Assembly: GCA_945870115.1 (NCBI GenBank)
Contig: CAMBRH010000028.1
Coordinates: 1-17,650 of the forward strand
Length of the DNA: 17,650 nucleotides
From: Chitinophaga pinensis
GTDB lineage: Bacteria > Bacteroidota > Bacteroidia > Flavobacteriales_D > Crocinitomicaceae
Direction of reading: 5' to 3'
In this document: one piece after another, positions 14,118-17,650 of the stretch
How the letters are laid out: each line of letters starts with the position of its first letter
Position numbering within the stretch: the first letter of the stretch is position 1
Program-made: the position numbers and the translations under genes
The notes under the pieces: model-generated
The model's database searches: none
Seen by the model: the letters and a program-made list of their open reading frames with translations, nothing else
Told to the model about the DNA's origin: nothing

Positions 14118-15809
14118 ATGAAAAACTTTCTCTTTTTACTCCTATTTTTACCAACTTTTATTTTCTCTCAATTTTCAGGAAATCAAACTCCTACTTATAA
14201 GAAATTGGTTCAATTCTACGATTCTTTAGCTCAAAAAAAGCAAGTAGAGTTATACAACATGGGAAATTCAGATTTTGGATTACCTATTTATTTATGTGTT
14301 TTAAACGGAGAAAAAGACTCATTAAAAACATTTCAAAACTTTAAAAATCAAACGAATCTATTGATTAATAACGGAATTCATCCTGGAGAACCAGATGGGA
14401 TAAATGCTTGCGGAAAAATCACCTTGGATTATGTAAATAAAGAATTGAAAATCGATAAAAATCTTACTTTTTCTTTCATTTTGTGCTATAACGTTGACGG
14501 AATGATGAATCGAAGTTCTAGCAGTAGAGCGAATCAAAATGGACCAGAAGAATATGGTTTTCGCGGTAATTCTCAAAATTTAGATTTAAACCGAGATTTT
14601 ATTAAAATGGATTCTGAAAATGCTTTTACTTTTGTGAAAATTTTTCAAGCCATAAATCCAGACATTTTTATAGATACGCATGTAAGTAATGGCGCAGATT
14701 ATCAATACACATTAACCTTAATTCATTCTTTAAAAGAACGATTAGAACTTCCTTTTCAAATTTTGACTTACAAACATTTTGTTCCAGAAATGGAATTAGC
14801 GATGCAAAAACACCAAATTGATTTATTCCCTTATGTTGAATCAGTTGAAGAAATTCCAGATAAAGGAATCGCAGCTTTTAATGATTTACCACGCTATGCA
14901 ATGGGCTACGCTTCACTTTTTCCATGTATTTCGGTTACAACTGAAACGCACATGTTGAAACCTTTTCCACAGCGAGTAGAAGCAACTTACATATATCTAA
15001 AAGAATTGATTTTATGGACCAAAAAAAACAGCAAAACACTCAAAAATGTTCGTCGTCAAACGTTGGAATCTCTTCAAAAAGACAAATTTTATTCTTATAA
15101 TTTTCAGCAAACAGAAGAAAAAGACAGTCTTCTGTTCAAAGGATTTGAGCATGGCTACAAAAAAAGTGAAGTTACTGGTTTAGATAGATTATACTACGAC
15201 AGAACAAAACCTTTTGAGCGTAAAATTCCATATTTTAACAAATTCAAAGCGCAAGATTCTGCAAAAATCCCACAGTTTTATATTGTTGGATATCAATGTA
15301 AAGATGTCATTTCTCGCTTAAAACAAAATAAAATCGAAATGCGCCAATTAACACAAGATTCACTAATAAATTTAAGCTTTTTTCAAGTGGAAGATTACAA
15401 AAATGGTTCAAAACCTTACGAAGGACATTTTTTGCACAGAGAAATGAAAATCAATGAAAAAATTGGAGAAGTTCAACTCAAAAAAGGCGATTATTTGATT
15501 TCCACAAAGCAAGAAAAAAAGAAATTTATTTGTTCCGTTTTAGAACCTGAAGCTGAAGACAGTTACTTTGCTTGGAATTTTTTCGATTCATACCTGCAAG
15601 AAAAAGAATATTTTTCCGATTATGTTTTTGAAGATTTAGCTGTTGAAATTTTGAATCAAAGTTCAGAATTACGTTCACTATTTGAAGAAAAAAAGAAAAC
15701 TGATTCTAAATTTAGAGAAAGTCAGTGGGAACAATTGTATTTTATCTATCAAAATAGTGTTTATTTTGAAGAAAGTTTTATGAGATTACCGGTTTTTAAA
15801 GTTTATTGA
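14118..15809 (+). CDS. M14 family zinc carboxypeptidase, exported
   Basis: The product is 563 residues with a signal peptide (1-17, ending I-F-S/Q). The M14 catalytic domain fills about 25-300. Zinc ligands are H88 and E91 in H-P-G-E-P-D-G, plus H188 in I-D-T-H-V-S-N-G. The substrate-carboxylate pair is N158-R159 in D-L-N-R-D-F, and the general base is probably E276 in V-T-T-E-T-H. All key residues are present, so it should be an active periplasmic or secreted metallocarboxypeptidase. The 260-residue C-terminal part is not recognisable by eye; there is no T9SS sorting domain. Substrate preference cannot be read. It follows the glycosyltransferase closely, has its own promoter and ends at a bidirectional terminator. 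Confidence 0.9.
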   Translation: MKNFLFLLLFLPTFIFSQFSGNQTPTYKKLVQFYDSLAQKKQVELYNMGNSDFGLPIYLCVLNGEKDSLKTFQNFKNQTNLLINNGIHPGEPDGINACGKITLDYVNKELKIDKNLTFSFILCYNVDGMMNRSSSSRANQNGPEEYGFRGNSQNLDLNRDFIKMDSENAFTFVKIFQAINPDIFIDTHVSNGADYQYTLTLIHSLKERLELPFQILTYKHFVPEMELAMQKHQIDLFPYVESVEEIPDKGIAAFNDLPRYAMGYASLFPCISVTTETHMLKPFPQRVEATYIYLKELILWTKKNSKTLKNVRRQTLESLQKDKFYSYNFQQTEEKDSLLFKGFEHGYKKSEVTGLDRLYYDRTKPFERKIPYFNKFKAQDSAKIPQFYIVGYQCKDVISRLKQNKIEMRQLTQDSLINLSFFQVEDYKNGSKPYEGHFLHREMKINEKIGEVQLKKGDYLISTKQEKKKFICSVLEPEAEDSYFAWNFFDSYLQEKEYFSDYVFEDLAVEILNQSSELRSLFEEKKKTDSKFRESQWEQLYFIYQNSVYFEESFMRLPVFKVY

Positions 15810-15856
15810 AAAAATTATCCAAGCCAAAAAATTCAGCTTGGATAATTGATTTTTTT
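15809..15856. terminator. Bidirectional Rho-independent terminator
   Basis: AATTATCCAAGC (15813-15824) pairs perfectly with GCTTGGATAATT (15836-15847), with six A on the left and seven T (15850-15856) on the right. It lies between the convergent M14 peptidase gene (stop ending 15809) and the T9SS-substrate gene (stop at 15857), and can serve both. Confidence 0.92.
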
Positions 15857-17650
15857 CTAATTCTGAATAATTACTTTAACATTATTTTCAAAATCTGATG
15901 TTTTAATTTTTAGAAGATATATTCCATTTGAATAATTTGATATATCAATTTGATTCGTTTGTTTAAATTCCGCAATTTTATTCCCTGTACAATCAAAAAT
16001 TATTAAATTTTCAATTTCAGATTGACTTATTCCATTGATTTTAATGAAATTTCGAGCAGGATTTGGGAAAACTGAAATCAATTTTTCGATTTCTACTAAA
16101 CCAACTTCGATTGTGCAATCAATAACATCAAATGAAGTTGAAATTGTTCCAGAACAAGATTTTACGTCCGTAAAATTATAAGTAATTATGTTTTGACCAA
16201 GAACAGCATTTGAAGGATCAAACGAAACGATCGGTAAACCATTTAAACTATAAATTCCGCCAGCTGGCAAACCTTGATTCAATGTAAACGCAGCTGAAGT
16301 ATCACATACATCAGAAATTGCAGTTAATGTTGGAATTGGGTTTGCGTTAACAATAACTTCCGTTACAGCAGAACTTACCAAGCATGTATTTTGCGTGTAG
16401 GATACAAAAATAGATTCACTACTTGAAACCAAAATACTTGGAGTAGTTTCTCCCGTTGACCACGTAATACCAGATGTAATGTCAGAAATTAAAGTGACAT
16501 CATCTCCTTCACAAAATTCTAGAGATCCAGTTGCTGTGATTATCGGTAAAGGTGCATTTTCAATATTAATTGTCAAATTTAAAGTTACAATTGAATCGCA
16601 AGTTGCTGCATTTTCTAAAGTTGCATAATACACACCACTTGTTGTATAAGTTTGACTATTTGCAGACCAAAAATAACTATTGCAAGCAACGATTGTTTCT
16701 GAACCAGTTGTTGCTTCATTGATTGAAACTACAAAAACATTTGAGGTATCAATTAGAGAATTTAAACATACGTTACTGCTAATTAATTGACAGGTAATTG
16801 AATCACCTTCTGATAAATTTGAAGAGAAAAACGAACTAGAATCAGCGCCAATTATATTATTTCCATTTAATTTCCATTGATAAGTTGGGAAAGTGCCCCC
16901 ATTTATAATTGCTGTAGAGAAATAAATTGTATCTCCCGAACAAACTGAATTTTGAGAGGCAGAAATTGTAATTGTTGGACTATCCAAATTTTCATTTATA
17001 AAAACGGGAATGATAATTGTATCTGCTAAATTTCCATTATTTGAAATTAATTGAACGTTAAACGTTCCTTCTCCAGCATAAATATGCGAAGGATTTTGAA
17101 GTAAACTTGTATTTGATACACCACTTGAGGCATCATCAAAATTCCAAGAAAATTCTTCTGAATTTAAGCTTAAATTTTGAAACTGAATTGTATCACCAAT
17201 GATTGGACAAACTGGATAATAAGCAAAAAGAGCAGTTGGTTGATAATAAATTTTATCTGCTAAATATTCTATTGAAGAAGCTACAAATACCGCGTTTATT
17301 TGATCTTTTCGTACAATTAAAAGTGGGTATTTTTTAGATGGATCCAACCATTTTAGCTCTTTGTACACAATTGTTGTTGTGGGATATCCAACCCCATTTA
17401 TTGAAAAACTATCAATTTGAGTGACAGTAGATTCTAATTTCAAGGCGTTTGTAAAAGTTCCATGAGGTGTAATTACTGTTCCACTTCCAATAACTCGATT
17501 TACACGTTTCAATTCTGTATTTCTAAAATAAACATTTGGAATATTTGTTGAATAACTAGAATTCGAAGAATCAATATACCCAAAATTCATAGGGAATTTA
17601 TACAGGATATCAGGCGTATTAAAGGTATTTTTTATACTTATTGAAGTAGA
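15857..17650 (-). CDS. T9SS-secreted surface protein with PKD and Ig-like domains, 5' end outside window
   Basis: The frame stays open from the ATG at 17590 to the window edge at 17650 (20 more codons without stop), so the true start lies beyond. About 597 C-terminal residues are visible. Counting from the Met at 17590: an N-terminal region with the Y-K-F-P-M-N-F-G segment at the junction, seen in flavobacterial secreted proteins; a PKD domain (about 127-200, with F-S-W-N-F-D-D); Ig-like repeats (200-290); a Cys-paired repeat (about 296-343, A-C-N-S-Y-F-W ... C-D-S-I-V-T-L-N-L-T-I); two more Ig-like units; and a type A sorting domain from V-F-P-N-P-A-R-N at 507 to the end. It should cross the outer membrane by T9SS and stay on the surface or be released. 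Adhesin-like role is inferred. Confidence 0.9.
   Translation of the reverse strand, partial: STSISIKNTFNTPDILYKFPMNFGYIDSSNSSYSTNIPNVYFRNTELKRVNRVIGSGTVITPHGTFTNALKLESTVTQIDSFSINGVGYPTTTIVYKELKWLDPSKKYPLLIVRKDQINAVFVASSIEYLADKIYYQPTALFAYYPVCPIIGDTIQFQNLSLNSEEFSWNFDDASSGVSNTSLLQNPSHIYAGEGTFNVQLISNNGNLADTIIIPVFINENLDSPTITISASQNSVCSGDTIYFSTAIINGGTFPTYQWKLNGNNIIGADSSSFFSSNLSEGDSITCQLISSNVCLNSLIDTSNVFVVSINEATTGSETIVACNSYFWSANSQTYTTSGVYYATLENAATCDSIVTLNLTINIENAPLPIITATGSLEFCEGDDVTLISDITSGITWSTGETTPSILVSSSESIFVSYTQNTCLVSSAVTEVIVNANPIPTLTAISDVCDTSAAFTLNQGLPAGGIYSLNGLPIVSFDPSNAVLGQNIITYNFTDVKSCSGTISTSFDVIDCTIEVGLVEIEKLISVFPNPARNFIKINGISQSEIENLIIFDCTGNKIAEFKQTNQIDISNYSNGIYLLKIKTSDFENNVKVIIQN

Noticed and set aside
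14358..14576. 72-codon minus-strand frame inside the M14 peptidase gene
   Set aside because: It lies opposite the catalytic-domain coding sequence, so it is a shadow.

Overview
The window reads as chromosomal DNA of a Flavobacteriia (Bacteroidota) bacterium, most likely Flavobacterium or a close relative. It is strongly AT-rich. Signal peptides end in the usual '..FSQ' style, and lipoproteins carry short 'LFSC' lipoboxes. Promoters match the Bacteroidota TAnnTTTG -7 box instead of a sigma70 -10, and obvious Shine-Dalgarno sites are missing. One gene ends in a type IX secretion (T9SS) type A sorting domain. No tRNA, rRNA, CRISPR array, insertion sequence or prophage was seen, and no gap between genes exceeds about 180 bases.

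Layout. 1-283 (+): 3' end of a GIN-domain (DUF2807-like) envelope protein. 335-1273 (+): lipoprotein of the GH114/TM1410-like family. 1421-2158 (-): MORN-like plus TonB-C-terminal protein. 2228-3109 (-): sucD, with a clear promoter and terminator. 3283-4407 (+): soluble GAF/HisKA_2 histidine kinase. 4416-6509 (-): compact operon of a SAM methyltransferase, a TraB/GumN-family protein and an FKBP lipoprotein. 6636-7196 (-): pRiA4b ORF-3-like protein with an acidic tail. 7327-8736 (-): CCA-adding-type tRNA nucleotidyltransferase. 8914-10642 (+): two unrecognised genes ending at a strong bidirectional terminator. 10728-12037 (-): trmD then tsaC. 12151-15809 (+): GT39-like membrane glycosyltransferase and M14 carboxypeptidase, ending at a second bidirectional terminator. 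15857-17650 (-): 3' part of a large T9SS-secreted PKD/Ig-like surface protein whose start lies beyond the window.

Functional themes. There is one TCA-cycle gene (sucD) and three tRNA maturation or modification genes (cca, tsaC, trmD). Many products are envelope or secreted: two lipoproteins, the TonB-type protein, the TraB protein, the M14 peptidase, the glycosyltransferase and the T9SS adhesin-like protein. The layout is ordinary core/soft-core chromosome, and I found no convincing new multi-gene defence or mobile system. The best second-look signals are regulatory. Several genes have the -7 box only 4-5 bases before the ATG, which suggests leaderless mRNAs. A 21-bp-phased direct repeat lies in the cca/unknown divergent promoter region. 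A bulged inverted-repeat element separates two minus-strand genes. The unrecognised 144-aa and 409-aa gene pair is the least explained coding content.
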